Positions 1 through 7,130 of a stretch of 40,331 bases of DNA are shown here, one piece after another. Under the pieces are notes generated by a model that did no database searches, had not been told where the DNA came from, and worked only from the letters and a program-made list of their open reading frames with translations. Source of the DNA: Bradyrhizobiaceae bacterium (GTDB lineage: Bacteria > Pseudomonadota > Alphaproteobacteria > Rhizobiales > Aestuariivirgaceae). The position numbers and the translations under genes are program-made. Position 1 is the first letter of the stretch, and every line of letters begins with the position of its first letter. The stretch covers positions 1 through 40,331 of the forward strand of contig CANJMQ010000034.1 of assembly GCA_947475225.1 (NCBI GenBank), in the 5' to 3' direction.

Positions 1-1
1 G

Positions 2-1243
2 CCGCCGCCGCATGTGAAGTTCATCTTCGCCACCACCGAGATCAACAAGGTTCCCGTCACCATCCTGTCGCGCTGCCAGCGCTTCGACCTGAAGCGGCTG
101 GATGCGGCCCTGCTTGCCTCGCACTACGGCAAGATTGCGGTGAAGGAAGGCGTGGAGGCAGAGGCCGACGCGCTGGCCATGATCGCGCGGGCCGCCGAAG
201 GCTCGGTGCGCGACGGCCTCTCGCTTCTCGATCAGGCCATCGCCTACGGCGAGGGCCGGGTGAAGGCGGCGGACGTTGCCACCATGCTGGGCCTCATGGA
301 CCGCTCGCGCATCATCGACCTGTTCGAGACGATGATGGCAGGCGATGCCAGGGCGGCGATCGAGGAGATCGAGCAGCAGTACCAAAGCGGCGGCGACCCT
401 GCGAGCATTCTCAGCGACCTGGCGGACTATGTGCATTGGGTGACGCGCCTGAAGGTGGTGAAGGAAGGTGCCCTCGCCGACACGTCGCGTACCGAGGCGG
501 AAAAGACCCGCGGCGCCGGGCACGCGCAGACATGCGGCATCGCCCACCTGACGCGCGCCTGGTCCATGCTGCTGAAGGGCATCCGCGAGACGGCGCTTCA
601 TTCTGACCCGCTGATGGCCGCCGAGATGGTGCTGATCCGACTGTGCCATGCCGCCGATCTGCCGGGTGGTGAGGAACTGGCGAAACTCGTCAGGCAGGCG
701 CAGCCCACCGACCGCGTCGTGCCAATGAGCGCGCGCGAATTGTTGCGCAACACGTCCGATGCGCCGGCCGAATCCCAGTCCAACCTCGCGGTGAAGCCGC
801 AGGCGTCGATGCCTGCCGCACCCACCGAAACGCGCGCCTTCTCGAGCCTCAAGGACCTGATCGCGATTGCGACCGAGAAGCGCGACATCAGGCTCAAGAC
901 CGACCTTGAGACCCTCATCCGTCCCATCCGCGTGGCGCCCGGGCAGTTCGAGATTGCGCTTGAACCCGGCGCACACCCGGGACTGCCCGGCGAGATCGGC
1001 CGCAAGCTCGAGGCCTTTACCGGCATGCGCTGGATCGTCATGGTGGCCAAGGACGGCGGTGACAAGCCTGTCTCCCGCCAGCGCCAGGAGGCCAAGGACA
1101 GCCTGTTCCTCGCCGCGCGCGAACACCCGGACGTGCAGGCGGTGCTGAAGCGTTTCCCCGGCGCGGAGATCATCGACGTCAAGGCGCCCGATGACACCGA
1201 CCTATCCCCCAGCATGAGTGAGAGCGATGAAGAATCTCGGTGA
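2..1243 (+). CDS. dnaX: DNA polymerase III subunit gamma/tau, 3' part (5' end outside window)
   Basis: The reading frame is open from base 2, so the gene enters from the left and only its C-terminal 413 codons or so are present. DnaX is the clamp-loader ATPase and, as tau, tethers the polymerase cores at the replication fork. The first visible residues are the sensor-1 segment FIFATTEINKVP followed by SRCQRF, the arginine-finger region of clamp-loader ATPases. Next come the helical lid and domain III (to about residue 220), an Ala/Pro-rich linker, and a C-terminal globular segment ending near the stop, as in alphaproteobacterial tau proteins. The ATPase Walker motifs and the zinc-binding site lie upstream of the window. 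The stop codon overlaps the start of ybaB by 17 bases; the dnaX-ybaB-recR order is conserved across many bacteria. No other identity is plausible. Confidence 0.95.
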   Translation, partial: PPPHVKFIFATTEINKVPVTILSRCQRFDLKRLDAALLASHYGKIAVKEGVEAEADALAMIARAAEGSVRDGLSLLDQAIAYGEGRVKAADVATMLGLMDRSRIIDLFETMMAGDARAAIEEIEQQYQSGGDPASILSDLADYVHWVTRLKVVKEGALADTSRTEAEKTRGAGHAQTCGIAHLTRAWSMLLKGIRETALHSDPLMAAEMVLIRLCHAADLPGGEELAKLVRQAQPTDRVVPMSARELLRNTSDAPAESQSNLAVKPQASMPAAPTETRAFSSLKDLIAIATEKRDIRLKTDLETLIRPIRVAPGQFEIALEPGAHPGLPGEIGRKLEAFTGMRWIVMVAKDGGDKPVSRQRQEAKDSLFLAAREHPDVQAVLKRFPGAEIIDVKAPDDTDLSPSMSESDEESR

Positions 1244-1550
1244 CATGATGAAACAGGTCCAGGCCATGCAGTCGCGCATGGCCGAGATGCAGACCAAGCT
1301 GGAGCAGACGACCGTCACCGGCCAGTCGGGCGGCGGTCTCGTCAAGGTGACGCTTTCCGGCAAGGGCGTGATGACCGCACTGTCGATCGATTCCTCGCTG
1401 ATGAAGCCCGAGGAGAAGGACATCCTCGAGGACCTGATCCTCGCCGCCCATACCGATGCGAAGTCGAAGTCGGAAGCGATGATGGCGGAAGAGATGCAGT
1501 CGGTGACCGGCGGGTTGCCGCTGCCGCCCGGGTTCAAGCTGCCCTTCTGA
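1227..1550 (+). CDS. ybaB: YbaB/EbfC family nucleoid-associated protein
   Basis: A 107-residue protein beginning [15 protein letters not shown] and ending LPPGFKLPF. It belongs to the YbaB/EbfC family of small dimeric DNA-binding proteins. The N-terminal third is a long Met/Gln-rich helix; the middle contains the beta-sheet part with the [18 protein letters not shown] segment; the Pro-rich end GLPLPPG is typical. I chose the ATG at 1227 rather than a GTG at 1218 because it gives the standard family N-terminus. The gene starts inside the end of dnaX and its TGA shares one base with the ATG of recR, so the three genes are probably translationally coupled. The family is thought to act in nucleoid organisation or recombination with RecR. 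Identification is secure; the precise role is not known. Confidence 0.95.
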   Translation: MKNLGDMMKQVQAMQSRMAEMQTKLEQTTVTGQSGGGLVKVTLSGKGVMTALSIDSSLMKPEEKDILEDLILAAHTDAKSKSEAMMAEEMQSVTGGLPLPPGFKLPF

Positions 1551-2155
1551 TGTCGCGGCGCACCACCGGACCGGAAATCGAAAGGCTGATCCAGCTCCTG
1601 GCGAAACTGCCGGGGCTCGGCCCCCGCTCGGCCCGGCGCGCCGCACTGTTCCTGATCAAGAATCGCGAGCGGCTGCTGGCCCCGATGGCCAGTGCCATGG
1701 CGGAGGCGCATGAGAAGGTCACCATCTGCACCGCGTGCGGCAACGTCGACACGGTGGACCCCTGCACGCTGTGCACCGATCCTCGCCGTGACCAGACGCT
1801 GGTTTGCGTGGTGGAAGAGGTGGGCGACCTCTGGGCGCTGGAGCGTGCGGGCGCGTGGAGCGGCCTCTACCACGTGCTGGGTGGCACGCTGTCAGCGATC
1901 GAGGGCGTGCGCCCGGAGGACCTGAGCATCGGCGCGCTGATCGAACGGTCCGGGCGGCTGCAAGTGAAGGAAGTGGTTCTGGCCCTCAACGCGACGGTCG
2001 AAGGGCAGACCACGGCGCATTACGTCACCGAGCGGCTCAAGGCCATGGGCATCGCCGCCTCGCGCCTGGCACACGGCGTGCCGGTGGGTGGTGAGCTCGA
2101 CTATCTCGATGAGGGGACGCTGACCCAGGCGATACGGGCGAGAAGGCCGCTGTAG
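1550..2155 (+). CDS. recR: Recombination mediator protein RecR
   Basis: A 201-residue protein of the usual RecR length. RecR works with RecF/RecO to load RecA on SSB-covered gaps. Visible features in order are an N-terminal helix-hairpin-helix region ([16 protein letters not shown], about residues 14-29), a four-cysteine zinc finger ([16 protein letters not shown], about residues 60-75), a Toprim domain starting with the acidic motif around VCVVEEVGD, and the C-terminal HYVTERL / [18 protein letters not shown] segment. The ATG overlaps the ybaB stop as TGATG. It ends the operon; the converging rmuC gene lies downstream with a repeat between them. Confidence 0.97.
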   Translation: MSRRTTGPEIERLIQLLAKLPGLGPRSARRAALFLIKNRERLLAPMASAMAEAHEKVTICTACGNVDTVDPCTLCTDPRRDQTLVCVVEEVGDLWALERAGAWSGLYHVLGGTLSAIEGVRPEDLSIGALIERSGRLQVKEVVLALNATVEGQTTAHYVTERLKAMGIAASRLAHGVPVGGELDYLDEGTLTQAIRARRPL

Positions 2156-2184
2156 TGGCGACCCCAATCACCCCCCATTCATTC

Positions 2185-2398
2185 CGTCACGCCGGCGAAA
2201 GCCGGGGCCCAGCTTCATGCGGCACCCTCACGGAAGCCTGATCCCGCAGTAGAATTCGTAACGATTGCTTTTGGGCAGTATGAATCGAATGTACTCCCCT
2301 AGCTGCCTCCTGAAGAAACGCCCTCTGTGGCTGCCACAAGGGCTCTGGGTGCATGGCGGCGGTCCTAAAGCCGGGTGCCGGCTTTCTCCGGGATGACG
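2185..2398 (+). repeat. Dispersed intergenic repeat, copy 1 (inverted pair)
   Basis: Two imperfect copies of the same sequence stand in inverted orientation between the convergent 3' ends of recR and rmuC: CGTCACGCCGGCGAAAGCCG at 2185 and the reverse complement of CGTCATCCCGGAGAAAGCCG ending at 2398. The same GTCATCCCGG...GCCGGGACCC-type core recurs at 17278 and 22932 in this window. Each arm is itself GC-rich and partly palindromic. I see no reading frame with coding character in 2156-2412. The arrangement suggests a repeat that also acts as a bidirectional transcript end. Confidence 0.6.
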
Positions 2399-2412
2399 AT
2401 GAATGAGAGAGA

Positions 2413-3537
2413 TCAGTTCCGCTCGACCAGTTTCGGGCGCACGATCTCCACGCCACCTTCCGGCTCCTGCAGTTCGAGGCTCTCGATGCGGGCGCCGCGG
2501 CGGATGACCTTGTCGGCTGAGACGTTGAGCTTCTCGAGGTCGCCTGCCGCTGCGCCGAAATGCTTCTGCAGGTCGCCGACGCGTTCCTTGAGCCGCCCCA
2601 CATCGTCGAGAAGCTTGGTGACCTCCACCTTGATGAGCCCCGCCTGCTCGCGCATGCGGGCGTCACGGAAGATGGCCTGCAGCGTCTGCACCAGCAGCAT
2701 CAGCACGTTTGGCGAGGCGATGATGACGCGGGCGCGGTGGGCCTTCTGGATCACGTCCTCGAATTTCTCGTAGAGTTCGGCATAGACCGACTCGGAGGGC
2801 ACGAACATGATTGCCGTCTCATGCGTCTCGCCGGGCAGCAGGTATTTTTCTGCGATGTCCTTCACGTGCTTGAGCACGTCGCCGCGCAGCCGCGCCTCGG
2901 CATTGCGAAGTTCGTTCTCGCCGCTCGCGGCTTTGAGCGCGTTGAAGGCCTCGAGGGGAAACTTGGCATCAATCACCAGCCGGATGTCGGAGTCGGGCAG
3001 CGACACGAGGCAATCGGGCCGGGTGTTGTTGCTCAAGCTTCCCTGAAACGCATAGGCGCCCGACGGCAGCCCGTCGCGGATGATCGCCTCCATGCGTGCC
3101 TGGCCATAGGCACCGCGCGCCTGCTTGTTGGAGAGGATGTCCTTGAGGCTCAGCATCTCGCTGGAGAGCGCGGCGATGTTCTTCTGGGCCGCGTCGATCA
3201 CCGCGAGGCGCTCGTGCAGCTGCTTCAAGGACTGGCCGGTGCGTTCCGCCTGGTCGGTCAGGCGTTCGTCGAGGGTTGAGACAAGCTGGATCTGCGAGCC
3301 TTGCGACTGGTCCACGAGGCTCTTCAGCGCGCCCGAGAGTTCGGCGATGCGGTATTCGAGTTCGGCGGCGCGGCGCTGGGCGGCAATGCCTTCGCCCCGC
3401 CGGTTGGCCTGCGCACGCCATGAGAGGATGACGGCGGCGATGAGCAGCAGCAGCGCAAAGAGGGCTGCCACCATCAGGAGGTGGAGCAGGGTGACGGGGG
3501 AGCCGCCGATCTCAAGCAGGGTGCGGTCGAGGTCCAT
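2413..3537 (-). CDS. rmuC: DNA recombination protein RmuC
   Basis: A 374-residue protein of the RmuC family, which in E. coli limits inversions at short repeats and is predicted to have a nuclease-like fold. The N-terminus holds one membrane anchor (about residues 17-40, LLHLLMVAALFALLLLIAAV), followed by a long coiled coil (residues about 45-135, rich in Glu, Arg, Gln and Leu) and then the conserved RmuC domain with RPDCLVSLPDSDIRLVIDAK and KFPLEAFNAL. It is somewhat shorter than E. coli RmuC (about 475 residues), as is common in alphaproteobacteria. The ATG at 3537 has only a weak ribosome binding site, but upstream in-frame starts would lack the expected anchor position. It is transcribed alone and converges on recR. 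Confidence 0.93.
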   Translation of the reverse strand: MDLDRTLLEIGGSPVTLLHLLMVAALFALLLLIAAVILSWRAQANRRGEGIAAQRRAAELEYRIAELSGALKSLVDQSQGSQIQLVSTLDERLTDQAERTGQSLKQLHERLAVIDAAQKNIAALSSEMLSLKDILSNKQARGAYGQARMEAIIRDGLPSGAYAFQGSLSNNTRPDCLVSLPDSDIRLVIDAKFPLEAFNALKAASGENELRNAEARLRGDVLKHVKDIAEKYLLPGETHETAIMFVPSESVYAELYEKFEDVIQKAHRARVIIASPNVLMLLVQTLQAIFRDARMREQAGLIKVEVTKLLDDVGRLKERVGDLQKHFGAAAGDLEKLNVSADKVIRRGARIESLELQEPEGGVEIVRPKLVERN

Positions 3538-3576
3538 GGCCCGAGCTTAAGCCGATTCGGTTCCCCAAACGTAAGT

Positions 3577-3737
3577 GGCCCGCCCACACCGGCAGGGTGT
3601 GGACGGGCCGATGACCTTCATGGCTCGGGACGGCGACAGGAGCCATGCAGGCCAAACTGGCAGGCGGTTGCGTCCTTGAACGCATCGCCCGTGGCGGGGG
3701 TTCCGGGAAACATCCGAACATTATGGCGTTCCCGTCC
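3577..3737. other. Strongly folded non-coding stretch upstream of rmuC (possible structured RNA or leader)
   Basis: This interval lies in the 305-base gap between rmuC and a small gene, and contains no convincing reading frame. A perfect 7-base inverted repeat (GGACGGG 3601-3607 with CCCGTCC 3731-3737) closes a region holding further hairpins: ATGGCTC/GAGCCAT (3620-3626 with 3640-3646), GCCA/TGGC (3651-3661), TGCGT/ACGCA (3669-3684) and CCCG/CGGG (3688-3698). The 3601-3607 arm can instead pair with 3577-3585 inside a long hairpin (GGCCCGCCCACACC with GGTGTGGACGGGCC, one G-T pair). If transcribed on the minus strand, this would be a leader of rmuC with two competing folds. GC-rich DNA makes chance hairpins common, so this is weak. 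Confidence 0.25.
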
Positions 3738-3763
3738 GCCCCTTAGAAAAAGACAATGCCCTC

Positions 3764-3782
3764 AAAACCCGGCCAGACCGGG
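3764..3782 (-). terminator. Possible intrinsic terminator after the small gene
   Basis: Read on the minus strand, a five-base stem CCCGG/CCGGG with a five-base loop is followed directly by TTTTG. It lies about 65 bases beyond the stop of the small minus-strand gene at 3846-3983. The short stem and T tract make it a modest candidate. Confidence 0.35.
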
Positions 3783-3845
3783 GAGGGCACGTGTCATTCT
3801 GGTGGCAGACGCGAGATCCCGCTGCCCGACCGTCGATGTGTGACG

Positions 3846-3983
3846 TCAGCCGCGCTTGCTGCTGCGCTTCACAGGGGTCGGGTTTATGCCGTGGGCGGTG
3901 GTGTCCTGACGTTCGGTGAGGAACAGGCCAAAACCACGGGTCAGGCCGTCGGCGAAGTCGCGCATGGCGGAGAAAACGATCAT
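3846..3983 (-). CDS. Small 45-residue protein of unknown function
   Basis: A short minus-strand frame encodes MIVFSAMRDFADGLTRGFGL followed by FLTERQDTTAHG and a basic tail PVKRSSKRG. It is preceded by GAGG seven bases before the ATG, a good ribosome binding site, and its codons prefer G/C in third position like the neighbouring genes (GAC, TTC, GCC, GGC, CTG, ACC). The N-terminal half could form an amphipathic helix and the C-terminus is positively charged; there is no clear membrane segment or signal peptide. I do not recognise the family. It follows pip on the same strand after a 116-base gap that holds a TGC-N3-GCA palindrome, so it probably has its own promoter. A candidate terminator follows at 3764-3782. 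Confidence 0.5.
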   Translation of the reverse strand: MIVFSAMRDFADGLTRGFGLFLTERQDTTAHGINPTPVKRSSKRG

Positions 3984-4070
3984 GGGTTGCCTCGAAGAGT
4001 TGGAAATGGTCCGTTTCTTGTGTTGGACCCCATATGGCGATCAATTGTGAACAGATTGCAGCAGTCGTGT

Positions 4071-4079
4071 TGCACTGCA
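4071..4079. promoter_or_regulatory. TGCACTGCA palindrome, possible PhaR-type operator
   Basis: TGCACTGCA (with TTG before it on the plus strand, TGCAGTGCAACA on the minus strand) matches the TGC-N3-GCA pattern reported for PhaR, the regulator of polyhydroxybutyrate granule proteins in alphaproteobacteria. It lies 88 bases upstream of the small gene at 3846-3983 and 21 bases beyond the pip stop. A second partial element, TTGCAGCAG, is at 4056-4064. The assignment to PhaR is inference from the pattern only. Confidence 0.25.
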
Positions 4080-4099
4080 CACTGGCTCAGCCATGCGAT

Positions 4100-5056
4100 T
4101 TATGCATGGCGAAAACGGTCCGTGGCCCGGACGAGGGCATCGGCAATGCCCGGTTCCGTGGCGGTGTGGCCGGCATCCGGCACCATGATGAATTCGGCCT
4201 CGGGCCAGGCCTTGTGCAGATCCCAGGCGGTGACCGCGGGTGTGACCACGTCATAGCGGCCCTGGATGATGACGCCGGGGATGGCGGCAAGCCTGTGCGC
4301 ATCGGCGATCAACTGGTCGTCCTGGCGGAAGAATCCGTGATTGACGAAGTAGTGGCATTCGATGCGGGCGAAGGCGATGGCGAAATGGTCGGAGCCGAAT
4401 TCCGCCACGCGCCTGGGGTCCGGAAGCAGCGAGATGGTGGCACCTTCCCACTGGCTCCACGCCCGGGCGCAGGCGATCTGCTCTGCCGTGTCGGGTCCGG
4501 TCAGGCGGCGGTGATAGGCGGAGAGCAGGTCGTGCCGCTCGGCGTCCGGGATGGGGGCCACGAAGCCGCCCCACAGGTCCGGGAACAGTTGGTCCGCCCC
4601 TTCCTGGTAGAACCAGCGGATCTCGCTTTTCCGCAGCGTGAAGATGCCGCGCGTGATCAGCTCCGTCACGCGCTCGGGGTGGGTTTCGGCATAGGCCAGC
4701 GCCAGGGTGGAACCCCACGAGCCGCCCACCACCTGCCAGCGTTCGATGTCGAGATGACGGCGCAGCAGTTCCATGTCGGCGACGAGATCCCATGTGGTGT
4801 TCTCGGCGAGCTCCGCATGTGGGGTCGACTGGCCGCAGCCGCGCTGGTCGAACAGAATGATGCGATAGGCCGCGGGGTCATGGCTCTGGCGCAGGAAGGG
4901 TGAGATGCCGCCGCCCGGGCCGCCATGCAGCACCACGGCGGGCTTGCCATGGGGGTTGCCGCATTCCTCGAAGTAGATCTCATGCAGCGCGGAGACCCGC
5001 AGCCGACCGCGGTTGAAGGGCTGGAGATCGGGATAGAATGTTCGCCGTTCGCTCAT
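4100..5056 (-). CDS. pip: Prolyl aminopeptidase (proline iminopeptidase)
   Basis: A 318-residue cytoplasmic alpha/beta-hydrolase that removes N-terminal proline from peptides. The oxyanion-hole motif HGGPGGG is at about residues 44-50, followed by DQRGCGQS, and the nucleophile elbow GGSWGS with Ser113, close to the catalytic Ser110 of the Xanthomonas enzyme. The acid and histidine of the triad are expected around QGRYDVV and in PDAGHTA near the end. The length (family about 310-320) and N-terminus (FYPDLQPFNRGRLRVS) are typical. It is divergent from mscL, with 109 bases between the starts. Confidence 0.95.
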   Translation of the reverse strand: MSERRTFYPDLQPFNRGRLRVSALHEIYFEECGNPHGKPAVVLHGGPGGGISPFLRQSHDPAAYRIILFDQRGCGQSTPHAELAENTTWDLVADMELLRRHLDIERWQVVGGSWGSTLALAYAETHPERVTELITRGIFTLRKSEIRWFYQEGADQLFPDLWGGFVAPIPDAERHDLLSAYHRRLTGPDTAEQIACARAWSQWEGATISLLPDPRRVAEFGSDHFAIAFARIECHYFVNHGFFRQDDQLIADAHRLAAIPGVIIQGRYDVVTPAVTAWDLHKAWPEAEFIMVPDAGHTATEPGIADALVRATDRFRHA

Positions 5057-5085
5057 CTGATTCGGGCTCCTGCGCTAAGGTGCTC

Positions 5086-5113
5086 TTGCTTTTGCCAGCA
5101 ACCGAAAGATAAT
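5086..5113 (+). promoter_or_regulatory. Sigma-70-type promoter for mscL
   Basis: TTGCTT and GATAAT (five of six matches to TATAAT) are separated by 16 bases, about 52 bases upstream of the mscL ATG and oriented towards it. No operator was recognised beside it. Confidence 0.5.
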
Positions 5114-5165
5114 GGCAGCGTGACGTGGTCAGCACCGGGATACAAAATCAACAAGGGGGACGACA

Positions 5166-5606
5166 ATGACGGATACAGTGCGCAAAGAGTGGAACGATTT
5201 CAAATCCTTTGCCTTCAAGGGCAATGCCTTCGACCTGGCGGTCGGTGTGATCGTCGGTGGAGCCTTCGGGCGGATCGTCGATGGCGTCGTCAACCTGCTG
5301 ATCATGCCGATCATCGGGGCGCTCACCGGCGGCCTCAATTTCGATGACTATTTCGTGCCGCTCAACGCCAACGTCACCGCCACCACGCTGGCGGCGGCGC
5401 AGAAACAGGGCGCGGTGCTGGCCTATGGCGCCTTCATCACGGTTGTCATCAACTTCCTGCTTGTGGCCTTCGTGCTGTTCCAGCTCGTCAAGATCTCGAA
5501 CCGCATGAAGACGGCGCAGCCCGCGCCGCCGCCCGCCGGCCCCACCAAGTCGGAAGAACTGCTTGCCGAAATCCGCGATGCGCTGAAGACCAAGTCTTCC
5601 AGCTGA
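5166..5606 (+). CDS. mscL: Large-conductance mechanosensitive channel MscL
   Basis: A 146-residue inner-membrane channel that opens on membrane tension to release solutes after osmotic downshock. The N-terminal amphipathic helix (VRKEWNDFKSFAFKGN) is followed by TM1 with the Gly/Ala-rich pore-lining segment DLAVGVIVGGAFGRIVDGVV, a periplasmic loop (DDYFVPLNANVTATTL), TM2 (YGAFITVVINFLLVAFVLFQ) and a charged C-terminal helix ending EELLAEIRDALKTK, the bundle typical of the family. A strong ribosome binding site (AAGGGGGA) precedes the ATG. It has its own promoter and is followed by two hairpins. Confidence 0.97.
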   Translation: MTDTVRKEWNDFKSFAFKGNAFDLAVGVIVGGAFGRIVDGVVNLLIMPIIGALTGGLNFDDYFVPLNANVTATTLAAAQKQGAVLAYGAFITVVINFLLVAFVLFQLVKISNRMKTAQPAPPPAGPTKSEELLAEIRDALKTKSSS

Positions 5607-5616
5607 AAGTCAAGAC

Positions 5617-5675
5617 CCCCGCCTGATGCGGGGCAGAATTGCACTCTCGCGCCGGGGTGCTGGACACCCCGGCGC
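5617..5675 (+). terminator. Two stem-loops after mscL
   Basis: CCCCGC-CTGAT-GCGGGG (5617-5633) is followed by a perfect 11-base stem GCGCCGGGGTG with a five-base loop (5649-5675) and CTTTG. They separate mscL from the aminotransferase gene, whose ATG is only 23 bases beyond the second stem. The T tract is poor, so this may be an mRNA 3' end signal or partial attenuator rather than a full terminator. Confidence 0.5.
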
Positions 5676-5698
5676 CTTTGCGGCTTAAAGCTCCTGTC

Positions 5699-6892
5699 AT
5701 GAATACAGATACGCTTCTCGCCGCCCTCACCCCGCAGGCCCGCAACGAACCCGACAGCGGCATCGTGAAGGCCGCCATGTATGGCTTCACCGTGCCCGGC
5801 GTCATTCCGCTGTGGACGGGCGAGGGCAACCAGCCCACGCCCGAGGCCTTTGCGCGGCCCGCGGCGGAGGCGCTGCTCAATGGCGAGACCTTCTACACCT
5901 GGCAGCGCGGCCTCCCCGAGCTGCGCGAGGCGCTGGCGCGCTACCACACGCGCAACTTCGGCCGCGCCTTCGACCCGGAGAATTTCTTCGTCACCTCCGG
6001 CGGCATGCACGCCATCCAGACCATCGTGCAGCTGATCGCCGCCGACGGCGACGAGATCATCCTGCCTACGCCTGCCTGGCCCAACTACGCCGGCGTGCTG
6101 CGCATCTCGGGTGCAAGACCCGTCGAGGTGCCGATGCACTTCGGCAATGGCAAGTGGACGCTTGACCTTGATCGCCTGTTCGATGCGGTGACGCCGCGCA
6201 CCAAGGCCATCGCACTCAATTCACCGTCGAACCCGGTGGGCTGGACGGCGTCGCGCGATGAGTTGATCGCCGTGCGCGACGTCTGCCGCAAGCGCGGCTT
6301 GTGGATCCTCGGCGACGAGGTCTACACGCGCTTCTTCTATGGCGAGAATGGCGAGACGCGCGCGCCCTCCTTCCTTGATGTCTGCGAGGACGGTGAGCAG
6401 CTTCTGCTCGCCAACACCTTCTCCAAGAACTGGGCGATGACCGGCTGGCGCGTCGGCTGGCTGCAGGCACCGAAGGTGCTTGGTCCGGCGATCGAGCGCA
6501 TCATCCAGGTGTCATCCTCCGGCACGCCGGCCTTCCTGCAGAGGGGCTGCGCGGCGGCACTGGACGAGGGCGACGACTTCATCGCGCGCCAGGTGCTGAT
6601 GGCGCGCCACCGTCGCGACCTCACCGTGCTGATGCTGAAGGAACTGCCAGGCCTCCATTTCGAGGTGCCACAAGGGGCATTCTACCTGTTCTTCGGAATC
6701 GAGGGCATGACCGATTCTGCCGCCACCGTGCGCCGCCTGATCGACGAGGCCAAGGTGGGCTTTGCGCCCGGCAGCACCTTCGGGCCGGGCGGCGAGGGGT
6801 CGCTGCGCATGTGCTACCTCAAGGACCTCGGCCCCCTGGAGGAAGCGCTCGGCCGCTTCGTTGACTGGATGAAAAGGAACAAGCCGGTCTGA
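5699..6892 (+). CDS. Pyridoxal-phosphate-dependent aminotransferase, class I/II
   Basis: A 397-residue fold-type I aminotransferase of the aspartate/aromatic aminotransferase group. Landmarks are TWQRGLPELREALARYH (cofactor phosphate and substrate region), VTSGGMHAIQ, PTPAWPNY, NSPSNPVGW (Asn contacting the cofactor), GDEVYTRFFY (Asp contacting the pyridine nitrogen), and NTFSKNWAMTGWRVGW with the Schiff-base lysine near residue 240. The conserved Arg near the C-terminus is in SLRMCYLKDL. I chose the ATG at 5699 because the earlier in-frame codons run through the upstream stem-loop and the family N-terminus starts here. The ribosome binding site is weak. The substrate cannot be fixed from sequence; aspartate, aromatic or branched substrates are all possible. 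Confidence 0.88.
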   Translation: MNTDTLLAALTPQARNEPDSGIVKAAMYGFTVPGVIPLWTGEGNQPTPEAFARPAAEALLNGETFYTWQRGLPELREALARYHTRNFGRAFDPENFFVTSGGMHAIQTIVQLIAADGDEIILPTPAWPNYAGVLRISGARPVEVPMHFGNGKWTLDLDRLFDAVTPRTKAIALNSPSNPVGWTASRDELIAVRDVCRKRGLWILGDEVYTRFFYGENGETRAPSFLDVCEDGEQLLLANTFSKNWAMTGWRVGWLQAPKVLGPAIERIIQVSSSGTPAFLQRGCAAALDEGDDFIARQVLMARHRRDLTVLMLKELPGLHFEVPQGAFYLFFGIEGMTDSAATVRRLIDEAKVGFAPGSTFGPGGEGSLRMCYLKDLGPLEEALGRFVDWMKRNKPV

Positions 6893-6911
6893 TTTGCCTC
6901 ATAAACAGGCG

Positions 6912-6942
6912 GCGGGCTGCCGAAGCGGTGGGCAAAGCCCGC
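6912..6942 (+). terminator. Stem-loop after the aminotransferase gene
   Basis: GCGGGCT (6912-6918) pairs perfectly with AGCCCGC (6936-6942) 20 bases beyond the aminotransferase stop. No T tract follows, so its effect on transcription is uncertain. Confidence 0.35.
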
Positions 6943-6996
6943 TCCAGGATGAGGCCGTCAAAAACATGGCTGCGCATTTTCAAGGGTTTGTCAGTC

Positions 6997-7011
6997 TGGC
7001 ACGCGGCTTGC
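6997..7011 (+). promoter_or_regulatory. Sigma-54 (RpoN) promoter
   Basis: TGGCACGCGGCTTGC matches the RpoN consensus TGGCACG-N4-TTGC at every defined position, with GG at 6998-6999 and GC at 7010-7011 in correct spacing. The expected start of transcription is about 12 bases on, near 7022-7024. The only thing downstream on this strand before a strong terminator is a 105-base segment without a start codon and reading frame of its own. Enhancer sites (for example NtrC-type) would lie further upstream; I did not recognise one. Confidence 0.7.
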
Positions 7012-7022
7012 GAAGCTAGACT

Positions 7023-7128
7023 CAGCGCTCGTCTTTCTTGGGTCCTCCCATTCTCAGGCAAGAGCACTCGCAGCGTCTGGCGGATCGTCAGTTGGGGTGG
7101 GCGGCACTGCCGTTCACCCCTCTTTTTT
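7023..7128 (+). ncRNA. Candidate sigma-54-dependent small RNA of about 105 bases
   Basis: The interval runs from the start predicted by the sigma-54 promoter to the end of the T tract of a strong intrinsic terminator. No ATG occurs in it on the plus strand. Its first half contains GGGTCCTCCC (about 7040-7049), complementary to ribosome binding sites, the kind of motif found in loops of trans-acting small RNAs of alphaproteobacteria. The terminator stem forms its 3' end. It is convergent with the MarC-family gene, whose stop codon begins 3 bases beyond it, so it could also overlap that mRNA. This is inference from promoter plus terminator. Confidence 0.5.
7094..7128 (+). terminator. Strong intrinsic terminator
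   Basis: GGGGTG and CACCCC enclose an inner CGGC/GCCG stem, and TCTTTTTT follows immediately (7121-7128). The orientation is plus strand, ending the candidate small RNA (or readthrough from the aminotransferase gene). Confidence 0.8.
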
Positions 7129-7130
7129 GC

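Noticed and set aside
3512..3721. A 69-codon minus-strand frame overlapping the rmuC start
   Set aside because: No ribosome binding site, Pro/His/Arg-rich composition, and it coincides with strongly folded sequence.
2156..4099. SRP RNA (ffs), often near dnaX-recR, was looked for in the intergenic stretches
   Set aside because: No GGAAGCAGC-type loop or matching hairpin was found on either strand.
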